NCBI RefSeq assembly: GCF_018417475.1 | Contig: NZ_CP054856.1 | Location: 372,001 to 436,000, forward strand | Source of the DNA: Novosphingobium decolorationis | Lineage (GTDB): Bacteria; Pseudomonadota; Alphaproteobacteria; Sphingomonadales; Sphingomonadaceae | Direction: 5' to 3' | DNA length: 64,000 nt | In this document: positions 8,361-17,615 of the stretch, one piece after another | Position numbering within the stretch: the first letter of the stretch is position 1 | Layout of the letters: every line of letters starts with the position of its first letter | Program-made: the position numbers and the translations under genes | Notes under the pieces: model-generated | What the model was told of the DNA's origin: nothing | What the model saw: only the letters and a program-made list of their open reading frames with translations | Databases searched by the model: none

Positions 8361-9867
8361 GTGGGGATCTACAGCGTGGAACTTTATCTTCAGGTCCGTT
8401 TGGCTTGCGCGGATGGCATGAGCCAGCGGGCGGCGGCGAAGCGTTTCAATGTGTCGCGCGACACGGTGCGCAAGATGCTGTCGTTTTCATCGCCACCGGG
8501 TTACCGGCGTCAATCTGTCCCGCAGCGTCCGAAGCTGGACGGGTTTGTGGCGATCATTGATGGATGGCTTGAAGGGGACCGCTGCGTCCCGCGCAAACAG
8601 CGCCATACGGCGAAGCGGGTATTCGACCGCTTGCGCGCCGAGCATGGTTTCACCGGCGGCTATACGATCATCAAGGATTACATCCGCGAGCGTGAGCAAC
8701 GCAGCCGGGAGATGTTCGTGCCGCTGGCCCACCCGGCGGGGGATGCGCAGGCCGATTTCGGGGAAGCGCTGGTGGAGATCGGCGGGGTGCAGCAGAAGGC
8801 CTACTTCTTCGCACTCGATCTGCCGCACAGTGATGCCTGCTATGTGCGGCCTATCCGGCGGCGGTGGCGGAGGCCCGGTGGACGGACACGTTCATGCCTT
8901 CGCGTTCTTCGGCGCGGTGCCGCGCTCGATCGTCTATGACAACGATCGCTGCCTTGTGGCGAAGATCCTGCCAGACGGCACGCGTAAGCGTGCCACGCTG
9001 TTCAGCGCTTTCCTGTCGCATTACGTGATCCGCGACCGCTATGCCCGCCCGGGCAAGGGGAACGAGAAAGGCAATGTGGAAGGGCTGGTTGGTTACTGCC
9101 GCCGCAATTTCATGGTGCCGATCCCGAAGTTCCCGACCTGGGAGGCCTTCAACCTATGGCTGGAGGAGCAATGCCGCAAGCGCCAGCAGGACAAGGTGCG
9201 CGGACAGAGCGAGACGATCGGTGAGCGCTTGCAACGCGATCTGGCAGCCATGCAGCCTCTGCCCGCTACACCCTTCGAGGCCTGCGATCAGACGAGCGGG
9301 CGGGTCTCCTCGCAATCCCTGGTGCGCTACAGGACCAACGATTATTCGGTTCCGGTGGCCTGGGGCCATCAGGAGGTCTGGATCAGGGCCTATGTCGATG
9401 AGGTGGTGGTCGGCTGCCGCAGCGAAGTCATCGCCCGTCATCCTCGTTGTTATGCCCGCGAGGAGGTTATCTTCGACCCGCTCCACTATCTCCCGCTGAT
9501 CGAGCAGAAGATCAACGCATTCGACCAGGCCGCGCCTTTGCAGGGCTGGGATTTGCCCGAAGCGTTCACGACACTGCAGCGGTTGATGGAAGGCCGCATG
9601 CACAAGCATGGCAGGCGTGAATATGTACAGGTGCTGCGCCTGTTGGAAACGTTCACCCTCGCCGATCTCCAGGCGGCGGTGGAACAGGCCATTGATCTTG
9701 GCGCCATCGGCTTCGATGCCGTCAAGCACCTCGCCCTGTGCCGGGTCGAACGCGTACCGCCCAGGCTGGACCTGGACGTCTATCCCTTCCTGCCACGCAC
9801 AACGGTCGAGAAGACCTTTGCCAGAGCCTATCTGAGCCTGCTCTCCGACCAGCAGGAGGCCGCATGA
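8361..9867 (+). pseudogene. istA: IS21 transposase IstA, frameshifted as sequenced
   Basis: DDE transposase of the IS21 family; the consensus has 502 residues. The GTG-started N-terminal part has a helix-turn-helix (SQRAAAKRFNVSRDTVRKML) and the start of the integrase core (QADFGEALVEIGGVQQKAYF). The frame breaks near 8850-8875, where two single bases are missing relative to copy 2 (GCGGCC against GCGGGCC, and GCCCGG against GCACGGG). It continues one frame over to the stop at 9867. Copy 2 is intact across this point, so the break may be a sequencing error. Its stop overlaps the istB start (ATGA at 9864). Confidence 0.9.
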
Positions 9868-10629
9868 GCGATCAGACCCCGGAGCTTCTTCTCGCTCACA
9901 ATCTCAAGGCACCAAGCTGCCTACGTGCCTGCGAGAGCACCACAAGCTCGCCCGGCAATGTGCCGCTGAAGGCGTCGATCATATCCGCTTCCTCGCCCGC
10001 CTTGTCGAGATGGAGATGATCGACAGGAGCGTCGTATGGTCGAGCGGCGCATCAAGGCCGCGCGCTTCCCCGCCGTCAAAAGCCTCGACAGCTTCGACTT
10101 CACCGTCATCCCCAGGCTCAACAAGATGCAGGTGCTCGAGATGGCGCGCTGCGAGTGGATCGAGCGGCGTGAGAACGCCATCGCTCTGGGGCCATCGGGC
10201 ACCGGAAAGACGCACGTAGCGTTGGGGCTCGGACTGGCAGCATGCCAGAAAGGGCTGTCGGTGGGCTTCACCACTGCGGCGGCGCTGGTCAGCGAAATGA
10301 TGGAGGCGCGCGACGAGCGGCGTCTCCTGCGCTTCCAGAAGCAGATGGTCGGATACAAACTGCTCATCATCGACGAACTGGGCTTCGTACCGCTCTCCAA
10401 GACCGGCGCCGAACTGCTGTTCGAGCTGATCTCCCAGCGTTACGAACGCGGCTCCACCTTGATCACCAGCAACCTGCCCTTCGACGAATGGACCGAAACC
10501 TTCGGATCCGAGCGTCTCACAGGCGCGCTCCTCGATCGCCTGACCCATCACGTCAGCATCCTCGAGATGAACGGCGAAAGCTATCGCCTCGCTCACAGCC
10601 GGGCCCGCAAGGCCAAAATCAGACCCTGA
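9864..10629 (+). pseudogene. istB: IS21 helper ATPase IstB, frameshifted as sequenced
   Basis: AAA+ helper of IstA that binds target DNA and licenses transposition. Relative to the intact copy at 57453-58220, two single bases are missing: a T near 9910 and a G near 10025. As a result the first about 50 codons and the remaining 197 are in different frames. The Walker A motif GPSGTGKTHVALGL and the Walker B region KLLIIDELGFVPLS are intact in the second part. The corrected length is 255 residues. Confidence 0.9.
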
Positions 10630-10642
10630 AAAGCAAGCCAAT

Positions 10643-10691
10643 GCCGGGGGGAGTGGCCCTCGGGCTACGCCCTCACGCCACTCCCCCCGGC
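10643..10691 (+). terminator. Terminator-like hairpin after istB, copy 1
   Basis: A perfect 15-bp stem (GCCGGGGGGAGTGGC with its complement) and a 19-base loop lie 13 bases downstream of the istB stop, inside the IS. The same structure is at 57391-57439 in copy 2. It probably ends IS transcription and would limit readthrough into the receptor gene. Confidence 0.6.
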
Positions 10692-10752
10692 GTGTAACAC
10701 GATGGCCTGGTTTTACGCCGCCCCATGGCCGACTTTTGCTCCGCCGTTGACA

Positions 10753-10760
10753 CCATCGTG
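10753..10760. repeat. Target-site duplication, right of IS copy 1
   Basis: Second copy of CCATCGTG. The last three bases are the GTG that served as start codon of the receptor gene, so the coding sequence survived the insertion but its Shine-Dalgarno did not. Confidence 0.92.
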
Positions 10761-13505
10761 AAACTTATCCATGCCCTACTTGCGTCTACCGTTACCATTG
10801 CGCCTGTGAACGCTCTGGCCCAGGCCGAAGCCACCGATCTTGGCAGTTCGACGCAGGAGGCCGCACCTGCAGCCGAAATCGTTGTGACTGGATCGCGCGC
10901 GATCACCAATGGCGAACAGGCCCCAACCCCTGTGACGGTCCTGAGCAGCCAGCAATTGCGCAACACCGCGCCGAACCTGGCCGAGGCCTTGCGGCAGCTC
11001 CCCCAGCTGACGGCTTCAGGTACGCCCGCGACCCCGAACCCCACAATCGGCGGCGGGCCGAGCACGCAGAGCACCGCCAACCTGCGCAACCTTGGCGCCA
11101 ACCGCACGCTGACGCTTCTGAACGGGCGGCGACCGGCCATTTTCGGCGGTTCGGGTCTGGTCGACACGGGCGTGTTTCCGCAGGCGCTGATCTCGCGCGT
11201 GGATATCGTCACGGGCGGTGCCTCGTCGGCCTATGGCTCGGACGCCATCTCGGGCGTTGTAAACTACGTTGTCGACACCGATTACCAGGGCCTGACCGCC
11301 GAAGCCCGCCAAGGCATCTCGACCTACGGCGATGCCGGATCGTACGCCGTGGAAGTGGCGGGGGGCACCAGCTTCGGGGGCGGCCGGGGCCACGTGGTCG
11401 CAAGCTTCAACATGAACGGGCAGCAACTGCTTGAGGCAGACCAGCGCGACTACAACCTCATCAGTGCCGCAACGATCCCCAACCCCTTGGCCGGGCAGCC
11501 CGGGCAGCCCCAGCTTATCTACCGTGAAAACGCGACCATCGCGACAGGCACGTTCGGTGGCCGGATCATCACGCCCGGCCTCAACACGATCCGGTTCGAT
11601 GCTGCGGGCAATCCGGTTCCCTACACCCCCGGGACCGAGAGCACCGGCGCGCTGCAAGTCGGTGGCGACGGGGCAAGCTATCCCTCGACCCTGGTTGCGC
11701 GCACGCGCAACTGGAGCGCCTATGGCCATGCCAAGTACGCCCTGACCGACGACATCGAGGTCTTCGCCGAAGGCAGCTTCGGCCACGCCCGTTCGACATC
11801 GCCCAATCTCTACTTCTTCAACCTGGGCGCCAACGGGGCCTATACCGTACGCCGCGACAACGCCTATCTGCCCGAATCGATCGGGGCCCTGATGGACGAG
11901 CAGGGGCTGAGCGCGATCCAACTGGGCAAGATCGACCGCAATTACGGCCGCAACGTCACCTTCTTCGACAGCGACACCTGGAATGCGACGATCGGAGCCA
12001 ACGCCAACCTGTGGGGCAACTGGAAGCTCGACATCTATGGCTCGCACAGTGTGTCAAAAACCCGGTACGGTGCGCAGAACAATCGCATCCAGGCCCGCTC
12101 GCGGCTCGCAACCGATGCCGTGTTTGCCCCCGATGGGGGGATCGTGTGCCGCTCGTCTCTCACCGATCCGGGCAATGGCTGTGTACCAACCAATCCGTTT
12201 GGCGAAACCCCTCTCACGCAAGCCCAGCGTGACTACCTGACCGCCACCTCGATCGCGCGCTCCACCACCAAGCAGGACGTGGCAGCATTGTCACTGCACG
12301 GCGATGTCGTGGAGGCCTGGGCAGGAGCCATCACGGGCGCCGTAGGCGTGGAATACCGCAAGGTCTCGCTCGATCAGGTGGCCGACCCGATCGGGCAGGC
12401 AAATGGCTTTACCGCCGGCAACCTCAAGACCAGTTCCGGCAGTTACAACGTGAAGGAGGCATTCGCGGAACTGCAGGTTCCGCTGCTGCGGGACGTGACG
12501 CTGGCGCAGGACCTCAGTCTCAACGCCGCGATCCGGCGGACGGACTACAGCACCAGCGGCGCCGTCACCACGTGGAAGGTCGGCCTCACCGATGAAGTGT
12601 TCCATGGCTTCCGCCTGCGCGCCAGCCTGTCGCAGGACATTCGCGCACCCAACATCAACGAGCTGTTCGGCGGCGTCGTGCGCGGCGTCACGACCGTTCG
12701 CGACCCCAATTTCAACGGAGAGACCTTCCTTAATATCTTCAGCTATTCGGGCAGCAACGCCGATCTGGGGCCGGAGAAGGCGCGCACACTGACGGCGGGT
12801 GCGGTGTACCGGCCCGACTGGCTTCCCGGCTTCGGCCTGTCGGTCGACTACTATCGCATCAAGCTTTCCGACGCGATCACCCAGGTCGCTTTCCAGACGG
12901 TGGTCGACCAGTGCGGTGTCGGCAACGCGCTGTTCTGTTCGTTGATCTCGCGCGGCTCGGATGGGCGGATCGTCGAGATCAATGCGCCGCTGCAGAACGT
13001 GCAGTCCGCGCGCGTTTCGGGCGTCGACTTCGAGGCCAACTACCAGACCGAAGTGGGCAACGGGGACCTGAACCTGCGGGCACTGGGCACCTATCTCGAT
13101 CAATACCGCTTCTCGAACCCCGGGGCCGCCACGGTCGAGCAGGCGGGTACTCCAACCCTGCCGCGTTGGCGTGCGAACTTCCTTGCCAGCTATACGAACG
13201 GTGGCTTCACGATGACCGTGCAGGAACGCTATGTCGGCAAGACGACACGAGTGGTCCTTCCCACGACGGTCGATGACAACACGGTGAAAAGCGTGTTCTA
13301 CACCAATCTGACCCTGCGGTATCGCTTCGAGGACGAGCGGATGGGCAGTCCCGAACTGTTCATGAACGTCAACAATCTGTTCAACCAGGCGCCGCGGGTA
13401 GGCCAGACCAACTCGCTGAACCTGGGCTTTGCGCGGATGTACGACGGGGCGCTCTACGACATCGTCGGCCGCTTCTTCACCGTGGGCGCACGGGTGCGTT
13501 TCTAG
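10758..13505 (+). CDS. TonB-dependent receptor separated from its promoter by an IS
   Basis: Outer-membrane receptor of 915 residues from the native GTG at 10758. The N-terminus VKLIHALLASTVTIAPVNALA is a signal peptide. EIVVTGSRAITNGEQAPTPV opens the plug, followed by LRNLGANRTLTLLNGRRPA, and the barrel ends in VGARVRF. Before insertion the GTG followed GGGGGAGGAAACCATC; that ribosome site is now at 8237-8252. In the present arrangement an ATG inside the IS end (10725) is in frame and adds 11 residues before the signal peptide, but it lacks a good ribosome site. Expression is therefore doubtful unless the IS supplies a promoter. It is a close paralogue of the receptor at 36776, which may compensate. 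Confidence 0.93.
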   Translation: MKLIHALLASTVTIAPVNALAQAEATDLGSSTQEAAPAAEIVVTGSRAITNGEQAPTPVTVLSSQQLRNTAPNLAEALRQLPQLTASGTPATPNPTIGGGPSTQSTANLRNLGANRTLTLLNGRRPAIFGGSGLVDTGVFPQALISRVDIVTGGASSAYGSDAISGVVNYVVDTDYQGLTAEARQGISTYGDAGSYAVEVAGGTSFGGGRGHVVASFNMNGQQLLEADQRDYNLISAATIPNPLAGQPGQPQLIYRENATIATGTFGGRIITPGLNTIRFDAAGNPVPYTPGTESTGALQVGGDGASYPSTLVARTRNWSAYGHAKYALTDDIEVFAEGSFGHARSTSPNLYFFNLGANGAYTVRRDNAYLPESIGALMDEQGLSAIQLGKIDRNYGRNVTFFDSDTWNATIGANANLWGNWKLDIYGSHSVSKTRYGAQNNRIQARSRLATDAVFAPDGGIVCRSSLTDPGNGCVPTNPFGETPLTQAQRDYLTATSIARSTTKQDVAALSLHGDVVEAWAGAITGAVGVEYRKVSLDQVADPIGQANGFTAGNLKTSSGSYNVKEAFAELQVPLLRDVTLAQDLSLNAAIRRTDYSTSGAVTTWKVGLTDEVFHGFRLRASLSQDIRAPNINELFGGVVRGVTTVRDPNFNGETFLNIFSYSGSNADLGPEKARTLTAGAVYRPDWLPGFGLSVDYYRIKLSDAITQVAFQTVVDQCGVGNALFCSLISRGSDGRIVEINAPLQNVQSARVSGVDFEANYQTEVGNGDLNLRALGTYLDQYRFSNPGAATVEQAGTPTLPRWRANFLASYTNGGFTMTVQERYVGKTTRVVLPTTVDDNTVKSVFYTNLTLRYRFEDERMGSPELFMNVNNLFNQAPRVGQTNSLNLGFARMYDGALYDIVGRFFTVGARVRF

Positions 13506-13824
13506 GCTCAGGACCCGTCCGAGACGTCTGGGCGCGGATGTCCGCTCGCCAGGATCGGACGGGCCCGTATCGCCCCATGCTCAAACCTGCTTGCGTGGGA
13601 GGGTGCATGGGGCGATTGAGCGCGGTGTACGTGGGGCCTTAGCGGGGCGAGGCGGGCAGTTCCTTGAACGGAAAGGAACCTGCCATGACTGTCTCGATCA
13701 GCCCGCTGCGCCAGCCGATGCAGCACAAGAGCGGGCAGGGAACGCCGGGGACTGGATCAGAGCTTTTGCTGGAGCGGACAATGGAAGGCAAAAGGAACTG
13801 GATCGATGGATCGATATCCCGACA
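13506..13824. other. Intergenic region between convergent genes
   Basis: 319 bases between the receptor and the minus-strand acyl-CoA dehydrogenase. They hold the hairpin at 13569-13616 and a short palindrome ACGGGCCCGT at 13559-13568. A plus-strand frame at 13684-13885 has a fair ribosome site, but it resembles nothing I know and overlaps the dehydrogenase 3' end, so I do not call it. Confidence 0.6.
13569..13616. terminator. Hairpin between convergent genes
   Basis: ATCGCCCCATGC at 13569-13580 pairs perfectly with GCATGGGGCGAT at 13605-13616 across a 24-base loop. It sits between the ends of two convergent genes and could act in both directions; there is no T-run. Confidence 0.45.
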
Positions 13825-14976
13825 TCAAGTGCGCGCAAGGCCTCTGCCAAGTATCTCGCGCATGATCTCGCTGCTTCCCCCATAGATCCGACGCACGCGC
13901 GCGTCTCGCCAGATTCGGGCGATGGGAAATTCGTTCATGTAGCCAGCGCCGCCGTGCGCCTGGAGAGCGTTGTCACAGGCCTGCCACTGCATCTCGCTGT
14001 GCCACAACTTGGCCGCGGCGGCCTCTTCCGCGGTCAGACGGCCGGCCAGATGGCGCTGGACCAGCCAGTCCAGGTGGGCCCAGCCCACCTGCAGTTGGGC
14101 TGCGATGTCGGCGAGCGTGAAGCGGGTGTTCTGGAAATCGAGAACGGGCTGCCCGAAGGCGGTGCGCTCACGGGTAAAGGCCAGCGCCTCGTCGAAGGCG
14201 CGCTGCGCGGCGGCCTGTGCGGAAACGGCGATGCTCAGCCGCTCTTGCGGCAATTCGCCGAAGAGATGGGCCATCGCACGGTTTTCCTCCCCCACGAGAT
14301 TTCCGACCGGCACGCGCACGTTTTCGAAGGCAAGTTCGGACGTATCGGCCATCCAGTGTCCAATCTTGTCGAGGTTGCGACCGCGCGTGAAGCCGGGACG
14401 GTCCGCTTCCACCAGGATCAGCGAAAAACCCTGGCCGCCGGCTTCGGGATCGGTCCGGCACACCACGAAGATGATGTCGGCGTTCTGACCGTTGGTGATG
14501 TAGGTCTTGGCGCCGTTGATCACGTAGTCCGATCCTTCGCGTCGCGCCCGTGTGCGCAAACCCTTGAGGTCCGATCCGGCCTGGGGTTCGGTCATGGCGA
14601 TCGCCGCGATCACATCTCCTGTGACCATGCCCGGCAGCCAGCGTTCCTTGAGTTCAGGCCCGGCGTGGTGGAGCAGGTAGGGCATGGTGATGTCAGATTG
14701 CAGCGTGATGCCATCGGCCATCATCGCATAGGACACCTCCTCGTTGACCACCGTGTTGAAGCGGAAATCGAGGTTGAGGCCCCCGTATTCGGCAGGGACC
14801 CCAGGGCATAGTATTCCGGCCTCGCCGGCCTTGCGCCAGAAATCGCGCGCGATGCGTCCGCACGCCTCGAACTCGGGAATGCGAGGGGTGAATTCTCGGG
14901 CGAGGAAGCGCCGAATGCTCGCGCGGAAGGCGTGAAGGTCTTCGTCGAAGAGTAGGCTCTCGGAGCGGTCGAGCAT
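13825..14976 (-). CDS. Acyl-CoA dehydrogenase (1)
   Basis: FAD-dependent alpha,beta-dehydrogenase of acyl-CoA thioesters, 383 residues, the usual length. It shows the N-terminal helical domain, the FAD/substrate segment AIAMTEPQAGSDLKGLRT, DYVINGAKTYITNG, and the C-terminal domain with QAHGGAGYMNEFPIARIWRDARV. At the MCAD base position it has IYGGSSEIM without Glu, while a Glu occurs in the helix-G region (PQERLSIAV). This is the pattern of the isovaleryl/long-chain group and suggests a branched or bulky substrate. The ATG at 14976 follows AGGGAGC. It lies 26 bases after the stop of the second dehydrogenase, so CoA-transferase, dehydrogenase 2 and dehydrogenase 1 form a minus-strand operon. 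Confidence 0.93.
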   Translation of the reverse strand: MLDRSESLLFDEDLHAFRASIRRFLAREFTPRIPEFEACGRIARDFWRKAGEAGILCPGVPAEYGGLNLDFRFNTVVNEEVSYAMMADGITLQSDITMPYLLHHAGPELKERWLPGMVTGDVIAAIAMTEPQAGSDLKGLRTRARREGSDYVINGAKTYITNGQNADIIFVVCRTDPEAGGQGFSLILVEADRPGFTRGRNLDKIGHWMADTSELAFENVRVPVGNLVGEENRAMAHLFGELPQERLSIAVSAQAAAQRAFDEALAFTRERTAFGQPVLDFQNTRFTLADIAAQLQVGWAHLDWLVQRHLAGRLTAEEAAAAKLWHSEMQWQACDNALQAHGGAGYMNEFPIARIWRDARVRRIYGGSSEIMREILGRGLART

Positions 14977-15002
14977 CGGGGGGCTCCCTGGAAGGACAGG
15001 CG

Positions 15003-16151
15003 TCAGTTGCGGGGCAGGGTGCCTTCCAGCTTGGCAATGATGGTCAGCATGATCTCGTCCGCGCCCCCGCCAATCGAACTCAGGCGCCCGTCGCGGTAGA
15101 ACTGGGAGACGTAGTTGTCGGCGGTGTAGCCCATGCCGCCCCAGTACTGGAGGCAGGAATCGCTGACTTCGCGCATCAGGCGCCCGGACTTGAGTTTGGC
15201 CATCGAGGCGAGCCGCGTCACCTCGTGACCCGCGACGTACTCGTCCACGCCGCGATAGGTCAGCGCGCGTAGCGCCTCGACCTCGCTGCGCAGTTCGGCG
15301 AGGCGGAAATGGATCGCCTGATTGTCGAGCAGGGCCTTGCCGAAAACCTTGCGCTGGCGGGCGTATTCGATCGTCTCATCGATCATCCGGTCGAGCGTGC
15401 GCAGGTTTCGCGCCGCACCCCAGAGGCGTTCCTCCTGGAATTGCTGCATCTGGTAGACGAACCCCTTGCCCTCCTCGCCGATGAGGTTGCGGCGCGGCAC
15501 GCGCACATCGTCGAAGAAGAGTTGGGCCGTATCCGAAGACAGCATGCCCATCTTGTCGATCTTGGCCCGGGTAATGCCGGGCAGGTCGAGCGGAACGATG
15601 ATCAGGCTCTTGTTGCGGTGGACCGGTCCATCGCCGGTGTTGACGAGAAGACAGCACCAGTCGGCCTGGAGGCCATTGGTGATCCACATCTTGGTGCCAT
15701 TGATGACGTAGTCGTCGCCGTCAATTCGGGCGCTGGTGCGCAGCGAGGCGACGTCCGATCCCGCGCCAGGCTCGCTTACCCCAATGCAGCCCACCAGTGT
15801 TCCGGCGATGGTCGGGGCAAGGTATTCGGCCTTGAGTTCGCTCGAGCCGAAGCGGGCCAGGGCGGGCGTACACATGTCGGTCTGCACCCCGATGCCCAGC
15901 GGCACACCGCCGCAATTGGCCTCGCCCAGCGCCTCGGCCATGACCAGCGAATAGGTGAAGTCGAGACCAAGCCCGCCGTAGTCCTCCTCGTACTTGATGC
16001 CAAGCAGGCCCAGTTCGCCCAGCTTGGGGAACAATTCGTGCGCGGGGAACATGCCGGCGCGCTCCCATTCGGGCACATGGGGGTTGATCTCTTCGCGGAC
16101 GAAACGCTGCACGGTCTCGGCCATCAGGCGGTGTTCATCGGTGAGGATCAT
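15003..16151 (-). CDS. Acyl-CoA dehydrogenase (2)
   Basis: Second FAD-dependent acyl-CoA dehydrogenase of the operon, 382 residues. Seen are IGVSEPGAGSDVASLRT, DYVINGTKMWITNG, and the C-terminal QYWGGMGYTADNYVSQFYRD followed by SIGGGADEIM, again without Glu at the MCAD base position; QEERLWGAARN could supply it from helix G. The frame is open upstream to 16409, but the ATG at 16151 overlaps the CoA-transferase stop (ATGA) and starts the conserved MILTDEHRLMAETVQRF. The two dehydrogenases differ enough to act on different chain lengths or as a heteromer; both are untested possibilities. Confidence 0.93.
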   Translation of the reverse strand: MILTDEHRLMAETVQRFVREEINPHVPEWERAGMFPAHELFPKLGELGLLGIKYEEDYGGLGLDFTYSLVMAEALGEANCGGVPLGIGVQTDMCTPALARFGSSELKAEYLAPTIAGTLVGCIGVSEPGAGSDVASLRTSARIDGDDYVINGTKMWITNGLQADWCCLLVNTGDGPVHRNKSLIIVPLDLPGITRAKIDKMGMLSSDTAQLFFDDVRVPRRNLIGEEGKGFVYQMQQFQEERLWGAARNLRTLDRMIDETIEYARQRKVFGKALLDNQAIHFRLAELRSEVEALRALTYRGVDEYVAGHEVTRLASMAKLKSGRLMREVSDSCLQYWGGMGYTADNYVSQFYRDGRLSSIGGGADEIMLTIIAKLEGTLPRN

Positions 16152-17323
16152 GGCATCTGCTCCGGTTCGAGGCCGAGTTCGTGCGCGACGCTGGCCGAAT
16201 GTTCGCCGATCCGCGGTGCATGGCAAACCTCCTCGGGGCATCCGGCGGAGAAGCGGACCGGTCCGCGCACTTCGCGGTAGGTGCCCTCGCTGGGGTGTTC
16301 GCGCTCGCGGAAGAGGCCCGAAGCGGCCAGCTGGGGGTCTTCGAGCAGGTCGTGCAGCGAGTTGATCCGGCTGGCCGGGATGCTGTTTTCCGCGAACAGC
16401 GCGAGCCATTCCGCGGTGGTCCGCTCGGGCAGGCGCGAGGCCAGCGCGGTGTAGAGTCGGTCGGCGTTTTCACGTCGCGACATGAGGTCGGTAAGTCCCG
16501 GTTCCTCGAGAATCTCGGACATCTCGAGAAGTTCGAAGACGCGGATCCAACGGTTGTCCTGGTAGGGGGCGACGACGATGTAGCCATCCTTCGTGGGCAA
16601 GGGCTGTCGGGTCGGATCGAGCTGGCGGGTGTAGCCGATCGGGCCGATCGGCGGCACAAAGGTCTCCTCGTAGAGGTGATCCAGCAGGTTGAAGCTGACC
16701 AGCGATTCCAGCATCGGAACCTCGACCATCTGGCCCTCACCGGTGCGCAGCCGGTGGATGATCGCGGCGAGGACGGCATAAGCGCCATGCAGGCCCGATA
16801 CCTTGTCGGCCATGGCCATCGGTACGAAGCGAGGCGCGGGATTGGCGTCCACCATCGGCAGCAGCGAGGCGATGCCCGAGGCCGCCTGGATGATGTCGTC
16901 ATAGGCCGGCTGACCGGAACTCGGGCCACGCGTATCGAAGCCGGTGCATTGCACGTAGACGATGTCCGGACGCAGCGCGCGCACGGTTTCGTAATCGAGC
17001 TGCGCGCGTTCGGTGGCGTCGGGACGAATGTTGTGGATCAGCACGTCGCTCGTCGATATCAGGCGTTCGAGTGCATGGCGTCCCTTCGGCGTCTTGATGT
17101 CCCAGTCGACTGACCGCTTGCCCCGGTTCATGCGCAAGTGCAATCCGCCCATGAGTTTGGTGTGCGACGACTTGCCGATGTTGCGCGAGGCATCGCCGCC
17201 GCGTGGTTCGACCTTGATTACGTCGGCGCCGAGGTCAGCCAGGATCTGCGTGCAATAAGGGCCGAAGATCACGGTCGTCATGTCCGTGATCCGGATCCCC
17301 TCGAGAATCGCTTTTTGCTTCAT
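16148..17323 (-). CDS. CaiB/BaiF family (class III) CoA-transferase (1)
   Basis: Transfers CoA from one thioester to a free carboxylate, making the acyl-CoA for the dehydrogenases encoded after it. 391 residues from the ATG at 17323. The conserved N-terminus EGIRITDMTTVIFGPYCTQI and LADLGADVIKVEPRGGD are followed by SVDWDIKTPKGR. The family catalytic Asp is expected in the YVQCTGFDTRGPSSGQPAYDD segment. An upstream in-frame ATG exists at 17374 but has no good ribosome site. Its stop overlaps the next start by 4 bases. It diverges from the LAL regulator at 17616, with a shared motif between them. Confidence 0.92.
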   Translation of the reverse strand: MKQKAILEGIRITDMTTVIFGPYCTQILADLGADVIKVEPRGGDASRNIGKSSHTKLMGGLHLRMNRGKRSVDWDIKTPKGRHALERLISTSDVLIHNIRPDATERAQLDYETVRALRPDIVYVQCTGFDTRGPSSGQPAYDDIIQAASGIASLLPMVDANPAPRFVPMAMADKVSGLHGAYAVLAAIIHRLRTGEGQMVEVPMLESLVSFNLLDHLYEETFVPPIGPIGYTRQLDPTRQPLPTKDGYIVVAPYQDNRWIRVFELLEMSEILEEPGLTDLMSRRENADRLYTALASRLPERTTAEWLALFAENSIPASRINSLHDLLEDPQLAASGLFREREHPSEGTYREVRGPVRFSAGCPEEVCHAPRIGEHSASVAHELGLEPEQMP

Positions 17324-17528
17324 GTCCGAGCCGGTCCTTTCGATCCGCTTCTCTGCTGTAATGTCTTTGGGCATGGGCCCGGGTGCTTCGGCCAGCGGCG
17401 ATGGAACGAGGCGGTCGGGAAGGGCCGGCGAAGGTGCTTCGCGGCGCGGTCTTTCCTCATCCCCATCGGTGCGTGCTGGTGGGTCGCACAGTCTTGAGTG
17501 TCCTGATCGCCGCTCTTCACACCGCCTG

Positions 17529-17547
17529 CCCCCTCCTTTCGGAGGGG
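17529..17547. promoter_or_regulatory. Shared near-palindromic motif, copy b
   Basis: CCCCCTCCTTTCGGAGGGG, a nearly perfect inverted repeat. It lies 68 bases before the LAL regulator start, in the divergent region with the CoA-transferase operon (205 bases from that start). It could mediate autoregulation. Confidence 0.55.
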
Positions 17548-17615
17548 TGGTTGCTTGCAATTCATGATTACCTGGTTTCAGATGCATCGCCAGAGAACAA
17601 GAACGGGAGAGTCAG

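Larger units (their letters stand above)
8256..10752 (+). mobile_element. IS21-family insertion sequence, copy 1
   Basis: 2497 bp carrying istA and istB in that order. The ends are imperfect inverted repeats: the left starts TGAGAACGGCGGAGCAATAT and the right, read inwards, starts TGTCAACGGCGGAGCAAAAG. Inner repeats GGCGGCGTAAAA occur near both ends, as is usual in IS21 elements. It is flanked by the 8-bp duplication CCATCGTG. Compared with copy 2 at 57330-59823 it lacks four single bases (two in istA, two in istB). A consensus of both copies is 2501 bp with both genes intact. The insertion hit the start codon of a TonB receptor gene. Confidence 0.96.

Noticed and set aside
8850..8875. Programmed frameshift in istA
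   Set aside because: The two IS copies break at different places and each is intact where the other is broken. A programmed site would be identical in both copies.
10725..10757. The ATG in the IS end as the true start of the TonB receptor
   Set aside because: It would put 11 residues before a normal signal peptide and lacks a ribosome site. The restored pre-insertion sequence gives GGGGGAGG before the GTG at 10758.
13684..13885. Small plus-strand gene after the first complete TonB receptor
   Set aside because: It has a fair ribosome site, but the product matches nothing, is of low complexity in composition and overlaps the 3' end of the convergent acyl-CoA dehydrogenase.
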